Positions 44,550 through 54,376 of a stretch of DNA of 64,000 nucleotides are shown in pieces. Origin of the DNA: Winogradskyella sp. (GTDB lineage Bacteria; Bacteroidota; Bacteroidia; Flavobacteriales; Flavobacteriaceae); contig JAOEWO010000001.1 of NCBI GenBank assembly GCA_028383925.1, positions 62,001 through 126,000 on the forward strand, given 5' to 3'. How positions within the stretch are numbered: position 1 is the stretch's first letter; every line of letters starts with the position of its first letter. Below the pieces are notes generated by a model that saw only the letters and a list, made by a program, of their open reading frames with translations, ran no database searches and was not told where the DNA came from. The position numbers and the translations under genes are program-made.

Positions 44550-47138
44550 TTATTGTAATTTTAAATACGCATTTAAATTTTTATGCCTTTGTATTATAGT
44601 GTAGTTAGGGGATGAAATCGCAAAATAGGGCTTCGTTATTTTTGGTTTAACTGGCTTGCCTTTTTTATCTAAATCGTTAGATTTTAATAACTCTGCAAAA
44701 CCAGATGCACCACCAATACTTTTTAAACCATGCACTACAACAAACGTTGTGTTTTCGTCATATAAATCTACAGAAGTTGTGAGTTCAAAGTATTTAATTT
44801 TTTTAACTTCTTTATTTAGTATCTCAACAAAAGCGTTAACATCTTCGTCAGATTTGTTTTCGAATTGATAAATAACATTAAAATATTTAGCCTGGTCATC
44901 TGCAACAAACTCTTTTTTTGCTAGAGCCGGAATCGCATTTTGTATTATTTGTTGTGCTTTTTTTCCTTCTTCTGAATTTGCATAAGTTAATGCTACATAA
45001 TTTACACCTTCTTTATAAGCTTCAAAACCATAAAGTCTTCCTTTTGCCGAGGCCTTTAAAATTTCGAATTTTGGAACAATAGCATCACCTTCAAATTTCT
45101 TAATCTGTGCCTCTGCTGTAGCTATAACCTCAGCATACTCTTGGTTTGTATATTTTCTGTACAAATTAGTATAAATAACTTCAGGGCTATTTTCATCTTT
45201 AGATAGTGCAGACTGCGGATTTAATAAAATCTCAGCATACCTAGAGTCTGGGTAATTTTTAATAATATCTGCTTTTGTAACGTCTGCTTTTTGACTTAAA
45301 CCTAACTCCACATATATTCTGTACAAATTATACTTAGATGGTAAAATTAAGCGGTCTTCTGGGTTATTGGTTAGAAGTGTCTCTAACTTAAATTTAGCCA
45401 ACTGATACTCTTTAAATTTTTCTTTATAAATAACACCCAATTGATAATATGCAAAATTACGTTCCTTTTTTATACTATCTATTTCTGTGTCTTTGGTTGG
45501 TAGTGTTGCAAAATAGGTTTCTGGATTAAATTTTTCTCCTTCGGTTACATTAACAACAGCCGTTTCTTTTGTTGTATCTGTTAGGCCAGCTCTTTTACTA
45601 GACGACCGCCAATTGTCTTGAAGTGCTCTATCTCCCCAAAGTTTTAAAAACTCATTCTTACCATATGCCACTGTAGATGGGTTATAAAAATAAAAGAGGC
45701 CTGGTTGATTTGCTGTTCTTGTTGAGCCAGGTCTTAATTTTTTGGTACTTATCATATTTCTATTATTACTAACAGAAATTGGGTTAGATTCTTTATTTTT
45801 TGATGCTGATTGTTTTTGCTCTTCGTCTGCTAAAGCCTGCTTTTTTAGACCTTCGGTTAGTGTCGTAAAAACAGCAAGCTGTTCTTCTTTTGGTAATGAT
45901 ATTAGGTTTAAAATACTATCATTTACCTGAGCAATACCTTCGTAATAAATAACATCGTCTAAATTTTCTCGTTTCTTTTTAATAACTCGATAAGGTTTAG
46001 TTCTAGGAACCATTGCCGTTAACGTACTATCATAATAGGCACCAGCAGTTTTATAGCTATTACGATCAAAATACATATCGCCAAGCGTTTCGTAATTGAG
46101 TGCTGTTAAATATTTATCTGGTTTGCTTTTGGTAAGTGATTTGTTGTAGTAAACCTCTGAAAGACTATCTGACATAGTTGCTTTATGAAATTCTGCAATG
46201 CGATAATATATTTTATCTAAAAAGGGTCTATTCTCTCTATTCTCCTCTAGCTTGGTAAGGTATTCTGTAAATTCTTCTAAATTACCATCAGTAACGTCGA
46301 AATTATTTGATTTTGCAATATGTGCATTAATATAGAATGAACGAGGCACTTGGCGGTGCATGTCTATAATCTCATTAAATTCTAAATTAGCACTGTCCTT
46401 TTTACCAAACTCATTATAAAGCTGACCTTTAATATAATGGTAACGTGCTTTTTCTCGTTTAACTTTAGTATGCGCAGCTGCAATAGCAAGCTGTGTTAAA
46501 GCACTATCATTAGACTTTACATTAATATAAGCCTGTGCTAATGTCGCTGTTGCGTCTGCTAAATCCTGATCTTTAAGGTCTTCTTCTTTAAGAAGGCGTT
46601 TTATTTTTTTTATAGCACCTTCATTATTATCTAAACGCATGCTAGATTTTTCTCGCCAAATTTTAACTTGGTTAATCTTATCGCTTGTTGGGTACTTATT
46701 CATTATGTTATTGAAAGCCGCTAATGCTGGCACAAAACGCTGATCGAAGTAGCGTGCTTTACCCAATAACAAATAAGCCTCATCTATTTGGTAATTTTTT
46801 TCTTTACCATCAATGTTCATTCCGTGCTTTTGAATGGCTTTTATTGCTTTTTCTTCGGCTCTATCAAAATCGGCATTCTTGTTTTCACTAGGAAGAAAGA
46901 CTTGATTGTTTATAACCATGCGTTCTACTGGTAGTAACTCCCAAAAATTTTCGGTAAACTCATTGTTTATGCCGTCCTTCCCTTTTTCTAATGCTATATT
47001 TCCGTTGAATAAAATATTATATTTTGTACCTAAAGCATGAAAATTCCTGTTAATGAATTTGTCTTTTTTACGCGAACAACTCTGTGTTATAAATAGTACA
47101 GAGAAAAGAAGTAATACGGTTTTATAATGCGTCTTCAA
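44550..47138 (-). CDS. sprE: Gliding motility / T9SS TPR lipoprotein SprE (PorW)
   Basis: The 862-residue lipoprotein has lipobox TQSC (Cys21). The N-terminal segment FHALGTKYNILFNGNIAL and then FWELLPVERMVI is characteristic of SprE/PorW. Many TPR-like helical repeats fill residues 80-700. SprE is needed for T9SS function and gliding in Flavobacterium, and PorW is its counterpart in Porphyromonas, where it links PorN-type ring proteins to the translocon. Together with gldH and two T9SS cargos, it shows that the organism has this pathway. The gap of 203 bp upstream contains a terminator for the next operon. Confidence 0.87.
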   Translation of the reverse strand: MKTHYKTVLLLFSVLFITQSCSRKKDKFINRNFHALGTKYNILFNGNIALEKGKDGINNEFTENFWELLPVERMVINNQVFLPSENKNADFDRAEEKAIKAIQKHGMNIDGKEKNYQIDEAYLLLGKARYFDQRFVPALAAFNNIMNKYPTSDKINQVKIWREKSSMRLDNNEGAIKKIKRLLKEEDLKDQDLADATATLAQAYINVKSNDSALTQLAIAAAHTKVKREKARYHYIKGQLYNEFGKKDSANLEFNEIIDMHRQVPRSFYINAHIAKSNNFDVTDGNLEEFTEYLTKLEENRENRPFLDKIYYRIAEFHKATMSDSLSEVYYNKSLTKSKPDKYLTALNYETLGDMYFDRNSYKTAGAYYDSTLTAMVPRTKPYRVIKKKRENLDDVIYYEGIAQVNDSILNLISLPKEEQLAVFTTLTEGLKKQALADEEQKQSASKNKESNPISVSNNRNMISTKKLRPGSTRTANQPGLFYFYNPSTVAYGKNEFLKLWGDRALQDNWRSSSKRAGLTDTTKETAVVNVTEGEKFNPETYFATLPTKDTEIDSIKKERNFAYYQLGVIYKEKFKEYQLAKFKLETLLTNNPEDRLILPSKYNLYRIYVELGLSQKADVTKADIIKNYPDSRYAEILLNPQSALSKDENSPEVIYTNLYRKYTNQEYAEVIATAEAQIKKFEGDAIVPKFEILKASAKGRLYGFEAYKEGVNYVALTYANSEEGKKAQQIIQNAIPALAKKEFVADDQAKYFNVIYQFENKSDEDVNAFVEILNKEVKKIKYFELTTSVDLYDENTTFVVVHGLKSIGGASGFAELLKSNDLDKKGKPVKPKITKPYFAISSPNYTIIQRHKNLNAYLKLQ

Positions 47139-47286
47139 CGTTGGTTCTATTTGATTAATAGATAACTAAAATGTTAGATTTTTAGTGTGTTCAGTGGTAA
47201 AAATAAACATCTTTTTGAAATATTGGGTTTATTTGACTTGTAATTATCGCAAAGTCGAGCGTTGCAAAAAAAGTGAGCCACAAAAA

Positions 47287-47316
47287 AGCTCGAAATTAAA
47301 TTTATAATTCCGAGCT
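47287..47316 (-). terminator. terminator of the PadR/ABC operon
   Basis: AGCTCG (47287-47292) pairs with CGAGCT (47311-47316), with AATT/AATT extending the stem, and is followed on the minus strand by six T residues. It lies 25 bp after the ABC ATPase stop. Confidence 0.75.
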
Positions 47317-47341
47317 AAACTATAATTATTTAAAGCAAACC

Positions 47342-48064
47342 TTATTCCTCCTCTTGTGAACCCATTGCACCACCTGCAAAATGTACTTCTAGTTCTTTTA
47401 ATGTTTCTAAATTAGTTTCTAGATCTTTTATAACGTGTCCTTTTTCTAAAACAACAATACGCTCACAAACGTCTGTAACATGCATTAAATCGTGACTAGA
47501 AACTAAAACAGTAACCCCCTGTTTTTCTGCTAAATCTTTTAAAATTTGCTTTAAACGAATTTGAGTTGTTGGGTCTAAATTTGCAAAGGGTTCATCTAAA
47601 ATAATAACTTCAGGATTGCCAATTAATGCAGCAACGATACCTGCTTTTTTCTGGTTTCCTTTACTTAAATCTCTGAGGTATTTTTTCTTTCCTATAATTT
47701 CTCCGTTAAAGAAATCTTCAAACTTAGAAGTTAATGTGTCTATATCTGCCTTGTTTTGTCCACGAAGCTCTCCAATAAAATAGAAGTATTCTTCTGGTGT
47801 AAGATATCCTATTAAAAAACTTTCGTCTATAAATGATGATGTAAACGGTTTCCAATCTTCACTCTGGTCTACTACAACATTGTTGTTTGTAATACGACCT
47901 GTTGATGGTTTTATTAAATCTAATAATAAACTAAAATAGGTAGTCTTACCAGCACCATTATTACCTACTAAACCAAAACTCTGACCTTTTGGAATACTTA
48001 ATTCTTCTACATTTAAAACTGTAGTACCATTATATGATTTTGAAAGCTCTTTTGTATGTATCAT
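47342..48064 (-). CDS. ABC transporter ATP-binding protein
   Basis: The 240-residue single nucleotide-binding domain has Walker A GNNGAGKT (34-41), signature LSKGNQKK and Walker B VIILDEP, then SSHD. It is the ATPase partner of the DUF5687 permease 21 bp upstream. This type of pair usually exports lipids, drugs or peptides, or acts in envelope stress. The acidic C-terminal tail (GSQEEE) is unremarkable. Confidence 0.9.
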   Translation of the reverse strand: MIHTKELSKSYNGTTVLNVEELSIPKGQSFGLVGNNGAGKTTYFSLLLDLIKPSTGRITNNNVVVDQSEDWKPFTSSFIDESFLIGYLTPEEYFYFIGELRGQNKADIDTLTSKFEDFFNGEIIGKKKYLRDLSKGNQKKAGIVAALIGNPEVIILDEPFANLDPTTQIRLKQILKDLAEKQGVTVLVSSHDLMHVTDVCERIVVLEKGHVIKDLETNLETLKELEVHFAGGAMGSQEEE

Positions 48065-48085
48065 AATCTCTATTCTTAAATGTTA

Positions 48086-49564
48086 TTAACTATCTTGACT
48101 AAAAGCGTCAATCATTTTATATTTTGAGTCTAAGTATCGTTTTGTAATTATTTTCATCAGTTTTTTATGTAAAACCACACCTAAAAGACCAAGCACAATA
48201 AGCACCGTAATTGCTGCACCAAAACCAACAAGCCAATTTATAAGTGCAAATAAACCCATTGGTAAAATCATTAGCGGTATACCTATTAGCCACTGTACAG
48301 CACCTGTGCCCTGATAATTAAAGGCGGCTTTTTTATCTAAATCTATTTTCTTTCTGTTGAAAGATCCACCATAAAGAATAATATGTGAGTTAATACCAAT
48401 ATTATAAATACCTGCGGCAAAATGCGCTAATAAAATCTTCCAACCAAAATACACATAAGGTATACCGAGAATAAACATTATAGCCACACTCATTACCATT
48501 AATACAAATTTTGAACGCAAATACTGTTCGTATTTAATATTTTGGCTCATTAACATTTTGTAATAACCACTATCCCAAGCCGGTATAAATTGACCAAAAT
48601 TGATAAGGAAGAAACCTGTAGAAAAGATACCTATAAAAGCAAACATAAACTCTTTATCTGCATACATAGGTTGTGGATAAAAGAATAAGCCATAAAGCAA
48701 ACCAATAACCATAAGCATGGCCATAGATTTTGTGCGCTTATTTCTCCAAATAAGTTTTAAATCTAATTGCATAAACGGTGCAATATCACCAAAACGCTTA
48801 GTCCAAGATAAATCTGCGGCATTAACTTCGGTTACTTTCGTTTTAAGCGAACTATCTAAAAATAATTTTTGTTTTAAAATTTTAAAATTATACCAATAAC
48901 ACATCGCCAAAATAGCAATAGGCACTAAAATTAAAATAGGATTGTTAGCTATGCTTGTAAGACCATCACCCAACAGCGCTCTAATTGGTAAAATGTTAAA
49001 AAAGTCTAAACCAAATAAAGCACCAACAACAATTATAAGCGGAAGAAAAGACAACTCGCTCTCTGCTGAAAAAGCTTCTATTATAAAGTTTAGAAAATTA
49101 ATAATTAGTACGACCAAGATCATCGCAAACATCCATGTTATAATCATTGATGCCGCATAACCATCGTTAATTAGCATAATACTAAAAGGAATAATAGCAA
49201 ATAGTGGTAAAAAGTTAAAAAAGGAAACTGCAGATTTACCCAAAACATAGTTAACAACTGTTGACCGTTTTACAGGCAAAATTAATAATGGTTTTACACT
49301 CATTACAGGTAATTTCTGCAAGAAAAAGCGCATAACTATATCACCAATTACCCAAAAGAATATAAAACTATTGGCCACCACAAATGCATCTTGATTAGGA
49401 AATATCTTTTTTAAAATAAATAGTGAACTAAAACCAAGCCCTAAAAACATAGCAACAAAGGAAAGCGCAAAAAACACCATTAAAATGTTTATGACCATAC
49501 TTTTTTGCCAATAAGACGAACGGAAATATTGCTTCCATTCTAAATTAATAAAATGCTTTATCAT
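48086..49564 (-). CDS. ABC permease, DUF5687
   Basis: The 492-residue protein has about 12 hydrophobic helices. It starts MIKHFINLEWKQYFRSSYWQKS, the DUF5687 pattern, resembling ABC-2 type permeases with two six-helix halves. With the downstream ATPase it should form an exporter. The substrate is unknown. It is co-directional with the PadR and HAAS-like genes upstream (60-bp gap). Confidence 0.85.
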   Translation of the reverse strand: MIKHFINLEWKQYFRSSYWQKSMVINILMVFFALSFVAMFLGLGFSSLFILKKIFPNQDAFVVANSFIFFWVIGDIVMRFFLQKLPVMSVKPLLILPVKRSTVVNYVLGKSAVSFFNFLPLFAIIPFSIMLINDGYAASMIITWMFAMILVVLIINFLNFIIEAFSAESELSFLPLIIVVGALFGLDFFNILPIRALLGDGLTSIANNPILILVPIAILAMCYWYNFKILKQKLFLDSSLKTKVTEVNAADLSWTKRFGDIAPFMQLDLKLIWRNKRTKSMAMLMVIGLLYGLFFYPQPMYADKEFMFAFIGIFSTGFFLINFGQFIPAWDSGYYKMLMSQNIKYEQYLRSKFVLMVMSVAIMFILGIPYVYFGWKILLAHFAAGIYNIGINSHIILYGGSFNRKKIDLDKKAAFNYQGTGAVQWLIGIPLMILPMGLFALINWLVGFGAAITVLIVLGLLGVVLHKKLMKIITKRYLDSKYKMIDAFSQDS

Positions 49565-49624
49565 AACGGTTTGGTTAATTAGTATGCTGAATTAGTAATG
49601 CTTTAATAAGAATTGTTACACAAG

Positions 49625-50314
49625 TTAGGCAAATTTATAATCTGGATGCTGTTTTGCCATATCTTTTCTAAGTTTTGGTGAAACGATATAAATAGCAATA
49701 AAAAAAGCTAAAGCAAACAAGACGAACCCAACAGAAAAAACAAAACTAAATGTGGTACACCAACTTTGATTTATATTAAAAAAGGCAACTTGTATTACAA
49801 TTTGAATAAAATGTATGAGACCACCGAGTTGAAAAATAATAGTATCGAATAACCATTTTTTATTGGTTTCTTTTTGAATCTGTTTAATTCTTTGAAACTG
49901 TTTATACATTACCAAAACAGGAATAACAAATAAGAGCGCTGTTGATGGTACAAGAACCCATAAGCGATTGGGCAAAACAATTAATAATTGAAAACAACCA
50001 TAAATTAAAAACAGTGTGATTATAATTTTAGGCAATTTAAAAAAGCCTTTAAAATAGCCCCAAAGTAAGTGATGGTACCTTTTATTTAATGCTTTAGTCT
50101 TCTCTTCAATAACATCACCAAAACCAATGACACCAAATTTTTTAAATTCGGCTTGTAATGCAGATTCAAAAGTTGTGTTTGGGTTGTTTGCTAATTGAGA
50201 TTCTATACCATTTGCTAAATGGTCTACAAGTTCTGTTTGCAGATCGTACCATTCTACATAATGTTTTTGTGTAAAGGTATAGAGTTGTTGTATTTGTGGT
50301 TGGGTTAACTTCAT
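49625..50314 (-). CDS. HAAS-like N-terminal domain membrane protein 2
   Basis: The 229-residue protein has an N-terminal helical domain (about 1-80, WYDLQTELVDHLANGIES) that looks like the HAAS domain found beside PadR regulators. Four to five membrane helices follow (about 93-220). It resembles the upstream gene product in layout, so the two are probably old duplicates. Function is inferred: it may sense a membrane signal for the PadR regulator or work with the exporter. Confidence 0.7.
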   Translation of the reverse strand: MKLTQPQIQQLYTFTQKHYVEWYDLQTELVDHLANGIESQLANNPNTTFESALQAEFKKFGVIGFGDVIEEKTKALNKRYHHLLWGYFKGFFKLPKIIITLFLIYGCFQLLIVLPNRLWVLVPSTALLFVIPVLVMYKQFQRIKQIQKETNKKWLFDTIIFQLGGLIHFIQIVIQVAFFNINQSWCTTFSFVFSVGFVLFALAFFIAIYIVSPKLRKDMAKQHPDYKFA

Positions 50315-50329
50315 ATTTAATAACTCACG

Positions 50330-50965
50330 TTAAGCTAACATCAATGTATTATAGTGTTTTATAATTTTATTTTTTAAACGATAAACTAATGTAGCACCTG
50401 CTAGGTTTAGCAACAAAACTAGCATCCAAAAGGCTATAAAAATGACGAGGTGACTTTCTATAAAACTATTAATTTGACTATAAAAATATAACGGCAATAC
50501 CGGTAGTGCTAAGATGGCAAAAACCAATACAGAAGATTGTATTTTATTTATCGCTTTTCGTTGTTTAAAATGTGTAAACATGGCAGCCAAATTTATACTA
50601 CCTGTTGTAACCAAACAGGCTCCAGCGACGGTTTTTATTTCATAATACTGTAAACCCATGAGTAGTATTAAAAAAACAGCACCAGTTTGTAATAATCCTT
50701 TTACGGTATAAAAACCTTTAAAAAATTCTAACCATAACTGTTTCTGATAGCTCCAATGTATTTTGGTATGTCGTTTTTTTTGAAACTCAGATATAAAGAC
50801 CTCCTTAGTGTTTAAAAAATCTATAAGCAGACCGTAATTAGAATTCTCTTCAAACTCTGTACTTAGATGATCTATGAGCTCTATACGCACATCAAGATAT
50901 TTTACACCCTTTTTTTTGAGGTAACTATCTATAAATTGTATGTTTTCTTTGGTGAGTTTTGCCAT
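50330..50965 (-). CDS. HAAS-like N-terminal domain membrane protein 1
   Basis: The 211-residue protein has an N-terminal helical part (KYLDVRIELIDHLSTEFEEN, about 19-38) and then four membrane helices. It starts 3 bp after the padR stop, so translation is coupled. Pairing of PadR with a HAAS-domain membrane protein is a known genomic theme. The specific function is unknown. Confidence 0.7.
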   Translation of the reverse strand: MAKLTKENIQFIDSYLKKKGVKYLDVRIELIDHLSTEFEENSNYGLLIDFLNTKEVFISEFQKKRHTKIHWSYQKQLWLEFFKGFYTVKGLLQTGAVFLILLMGLQYYEIKTVAGACLVTTGSINLAAMFTHFKQRKAINKIQSSVLVFAILALPVLPLYFYSQINSFIESHLVIFIAFWMLVLLLNLAGATLVYRLKNKIIKHYNTLMLA

Positions 50966-50968
50966 AAC

Positions 50969-51301
50969 TTAAGCCAATTTCGGATTTACCAAAGCTTGCA
51001 TGGTTTTAATATAGTCTGCCAACTCTTCAAGTTTATTAACCGTTTCTTTTGTACCAGTATCTGTAAGTTTGTAATATTTACGCAGACGGTTATCTACTTT
51101 AGCGACTTCAACATCTAACAACCCTTCGGCTTCTAATTTATGCAAAGCTGGGTATAATGCACCTTCTGTAATATTAAGCTCACCTTTGGTTAAGGCTTTT
51201 ACTTTTTGGGTAATCTCATAGCCATACATTTTATTGTGCTGATTTAACAACTGTAAAATAATAGTGTTTAAACTCCCTTTATATAATTTTGAATTACTCA
51301 T
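50969..51301 (-). CDS. PadR family transcriptional regulator
   Basis: The 110-residue winged-helix repressor has NKMYGYEITQKVKAL and NITEGALYPALHKLEAEGLL. It is first in a five-gene unit (PadR, two HAAS-like membrane proteins, DUF5687 permease, ABC ATPase). PadR proteins usually repress their own operon and release it on binding a drug or phenolic ligand. Divergent transcription to the ferredoxin reductase-like gene leaves about 150 bp for shared control. Confidence 0.9.
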   Translation of the reverse strand: MSNSKLYKGSLNTIILQLLNQHNKMYGYEITQKVKALTKGELNITEGALYPALHKLEAEGLLDVEVAKVDNRLRKYYKLTDTGTKETVNKLEELADYIKTMQALVNPKLA

Positions 51302-51410
51302 AACACTACAAACTTATGCATAATTTTCTTATGCATAATAAACTTAGGTATATTTTAACACCTCTTTTTGTTTGAAAATTTTAGATTTAATCTACAACAT
51401 TGGTAAAACC

Positions 51411-51442
51411 TTGCAAGTCTATCTTCATATTCCTTATTTTTG
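51411..51442 (+). promoter_or_regulatory. promoter of the ferredoxin reductase-like gene
   Basis: TTG at 51411-51413 and TATTTTTG at 51435-51442, 21 nt apart, fit the TTG / TAnnTTTG consensus. The ATG is 17 bp further. This supports the inner start, since the longer frame would begin upstream of the promoter. Confidence 0.6.
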
Positions 51443-51458
51443 CAAAAAAAATATTGCA

Positions 51459-52517
51459 ATGTCACAATTTCATTCTTTAAATATAAAGTCAGTAGAAAAG
51501 GTAACTGAAGAATCTGTAGCCATAACTTTTAATATTCCTGAAAGTCTTAAGGACACCTTTAGTTTTAAAGCCGGGCAATACATTACGCTAAAAACTACAA
51601 TAAACGGCGATGAAGTTCGTAGAGATTATTCTATCTGTTCTTCTAAAAACAGTGGTGATCTTACGGTTGCAATAAAAGCGGTAGAAAATGGCACATTTTC
51701 TGTTTACGCAAACAAAAACTTAAAAGCAGGTGATACTATTGAAGTTGCAGAACCTAACGGCCGTTTTGTGTTTGAAGCTAACAATGCAAAAACCAGAACC
51801 ATTGCTGCTTTTGCTGCTGGTAGTGGTATTACACCAATATTAAGTATTGCAAAAACGCTTTTAGAAGATGAGCCTTTTAGTAATTTTATACTCGTCTATG
51901 GTAATAAAACCATTACAGATGCCATGTTTGTTAATGACTTGTTAAGTTTAAAAAACACTTATGGCAACAGGTTTCATGCACATTTTATTTATAGCCAATC
52001 TCAAGAAGAAGATGCCTTATTTGGTCGTATAGAAAAAAGTACAGTTAACTTAATTGTAAAAAACAAATATAGAGGTGTTAGTATAGAACAATTTTACCTC
52101 TGCGGACCAGAACAAATGATACATACTGTAAAAGATGTTTTGGTTGAAAATGGTGTAAAAGAAAAAGCCATTTCGTTTGAGTTATTTACAGCTCCTATTG
52201 AAGATACCACAAACACAACAACAAATTTACCGTCTGGTAATTCTATTATAAAAGTGGTTGTTGACGAAGAAGAGTTTGAATTTACGATGTCGCAAGAACA
52301 AACCATTTTAGATGCGGCCTTAAAACAAGGTATTGATGCACCATATTCTTGCCAAGGTGGTATTTGTAGTAGCTGTATTGCAAAGGTAACAGAAGGCGAG
52401 GCTACCATGCGACAAAACAACATTCTTACCGATGGCGAAGTTGCTGAAGGTTTAATTTTAACCTGCCAAGCGCATCCTACTTCTGCGTCTTTGGTGGTAG
52501 ATTATGATGATGTTTAA
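51459..52517 (+). CDS. Ferredoxin--NADP reductase family oxidoreductase with C-terminal [2Fe-2S] domain
   Basis: The protein has 352 residues from the ATG at 51459 (MSQFHSLNIK). The FAD-binding barrel has RDYSIC at 55-60 and the NAD(P) domain GSGITPI at 121-127. The C-terminal plant-type [2Fe-2S] ferredoxin domain has Cys298, Cys303, Cys306 and Cys336. This is the PaaE-type layout, a one-protein electron chain from NADPH to an oxygenase or desaturase. No paa genes are nearby, so the partner is unknown. It may serve a fatty acid desaturase or hydroxylase, but that is speculation. Confidence 0.88.
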   Translation: MSQFHSLNIKSVEKVTEESVAITFNIPESLKDTFSFKAGQYITLKTTINGDEVRRDYSICSSKNSGDLTVAIKAVENGTFSVYANKNLKAGDTIEVAEPNGRFVFEANNAKTRTIAAFAAGSGITPILSIAKTLLEDEPFSNFILVYGNKTITDAMFVNDLLSLKNTYGNRFHAHFIYSQSQEEDALFGRIEKSTVNLIVKNKYRGVSIEQFYLCGPEQMIHTVKDVLVENGVKEKAISFELFTAPIEDTTNTTTNLPSGNSIIKVVVDEEEFEFTMSQEQTILDAALKQGIDAPYSCQGGICSSCIAKVTEGEATMRQNNILTDGEVAEGLILTCQAHPTSASLVVDYDDV

Positions 52518-52603
52518 AAAAACAAATGCATCTTTAAATCTTCTTAAAAGGAAGTGAATGTAAGGGTAAAACAATCACTATTACTGACCAAAATTTAGAA
52601 ATT

Positions 52604-53250
52604 ATGATTACTAGAAATATGAAGAAAACAATTCTTTATTTGATTTTAATTCTTTTTTCAATTTCATCTTATAGTCAAATTGATATAGGTGTTAAGGGAG
52701 GTCTAAATTTAAATTTCTCAAAAGAAGCCACTATAAATGGCCTTTTTAATCTTCCTAATGCAAATACTACATTTAATTCTGACAATGATTTAGGTTTTCA
52801 TTTAGGTGTTTTTGCAGAATTTGAAATACAAAAACTAGGATTAGCATTGCGTCCTGAAGTTTTATACAGCACAGTTAATTATAACTATACAGGTTTAATT
52901 ACACCAGAGTTACAACGATTAACCATTCAAAAATAGATGTTCCACTTTTAGTTGCTATACGTATAAAAGGGCCATTTCGTTTACTAATTGGGCCTTCTTT
53001 ACAGTTTTTACTAGACACTGATTTTAATATTAAAGAATTTAGAGAGACAGCGGCCAACACGTTTTCATTAAATGCACACCTAGGACTTGGACTTAAATTT
53101 AATAAATTTGATTTTGACATAAGGTGGGAAAAAGGACTTTCAAATTCAGATATAAATTTTGTAGCAGATCTTCAGAATGTAGGGTTAGACTTTAATGGAA
53201 ATACTAATCAGTTACTATTTGGTGTATCTTACCGTTTTGGGATAAAATAA
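52604..53250 (+). pseudogene. Outer membrane beta-barrel protein, frameshifted
   Basis: The first part (52604-52936, better start ATG at 52619, MKKTILYLIL) has a signal peptide ending SSYSQ and the family opening IDIGVKGGLNLNFS. It stops early at TAG after LTIQK. The other plus frame continues in register with SKIDVPLLVAIRIKG, GPSLQFLLDTD and a proper C-terminal strand GVSYRFGIK ending at 53250. A single-base indel near 52915-52936, close to an AAAAA run, explains the break. Intact it would be about 210 residues, a PorT-like barrel with a long family but no defined role. Confidence 0.85.
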
Positions 53251-53344
53251 AATACTGTTTAGATCGTATTAAATTATTAAAAACCGTTTTTTAATTCAAT
53301 ATATAAGTTGAAACTGATGCGAGTTAAAAATATCAGATTCAAAT

Positions 53345-54361
53345 TTAACAAACCTCTCTAACCTTAGAAACTACAGTAGCAACAGAAACACTACCAGCTG
53401 CGTTTTCATAACCCTCAGGAAATTTATTACCATAAATAGACGTTGGTATTAACGGATATGCTTTTCTGTCTGCTACCAGCGCATAATTTAATGGTTGGTT
53501 AAACGGAGTAAAACCAGCATAAGGATGCGTTACTCCCCAAATTGTAATTACTTTTTTGCCTAACATAGCTGCAATATGCGCATTACCAGAATCCATAGCA
53601 AGCATAACATCTAAGTTAGATATTAGCTGCAATTCGTCTTCTAAATTTAATTGGCCAGCGATAGATACAACGTTTTCAAATTTTGTTGCAATCTGTTTTA
53701 AAACGGTTATTTCCTTTTTTCCTCCTCCAAATAAAATAATATTATGTGTTTTAGAAAGTTGAGAGATTACTTCTTCCATTTGTACTAAAGGATACATTTT
53801 ACTTTTGTGAGCTGCAAAAGGAGCCATACCAATTGTTTTAAACTCTTTATTGCTAAAAAATGTACAAAGCTTTTGGTTTAGTTGCTTTTGTTTAGGAAAC
53901 GTTGGGTTAGCTAAATCAATCAGAAAACCTAGCGTTTTAAACACATCTGCATAACGTTGGTGCGTGGTTTTTAATTGCTGAAACAGCTTACCAGTAGTTA
54001 ACGCTTTCTTTTCTGTTCTACCTTTATCTAATTGTACAACCTGAGTGCCAAAAAAAAAGAATTTTAGAATTTTACTACGCAGTACATTGTGCAAATCTGC
54101 CACAGCATCAATGTTTAAAGCTTTTAATTCTTTGGCTAATTTATAAAGGCCAAATATACCTTTGTGCTTGCCTTTTAAGTCTGCAGCATACACCTCAACA
54201 TTTTTTAAATCTTTAAAAAAAGGTTTAAAAAAAGCTCTTGTAAGTACCGTAATTTTTAGTTGTGGGTGCTGCGTTGTAAGTGCTCTCAATACATTAACCG
54301 TCATGGCAACGTCTCCCATTGCAGAAAACCTAATAACTAGTATGTGTTTTGGTTTTGGCAT
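53345..54361 (-). CDS. Glycosyltransferase family 9 (heptosyltransferase-like)
   Basis: The 338-residue protein has the GT9 N-terminus ILVIRFSAMGDVAMTVNVLRAL and the C-terminal nucleotide-sugar site IAMLGKK...TIWGVTHPYAGF. GT9 enzymes add heptose from ADP-heptose, or related sugars, to LPS-type glycolipids at the cytoplasmic face of the inner membrane. It is downstream of DUF4254, a common pair. Between them lies repeat B. Confidence 0.9.
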   Translation of the reverse strand: MPKPKHILVIRFSAMGDVAMTVNVLRALTTQHPQLKITVLTRAFFKPFFKDLKNVEVYAADLKGKHKGIFGLYKLAKELKALNIDAVADLHNVLRSKILKFFFFGTQVVQLDKGRTEKKALTTGKLFQQLKTTHQRYADVFKTLGFLIDLANPTFPKQKQLNQKLCTFFSNKEFKTIGMAPFAAHKSKMYPLVQMEEVISQLSKTHNIILFGGGKKEITVLKQIATKFENVVSIAGQLNLEDELQLISNLDVMLAMDSGNAHIAAMLGKKVITIWGVTHPYAGFTPFNQPLNYALVADRKAYPLIPTSIYGNKFPEGYENAAGSVSVATVVSKVREVC

Positions 54362-54376
54362 GTCACTATTTAAGAT

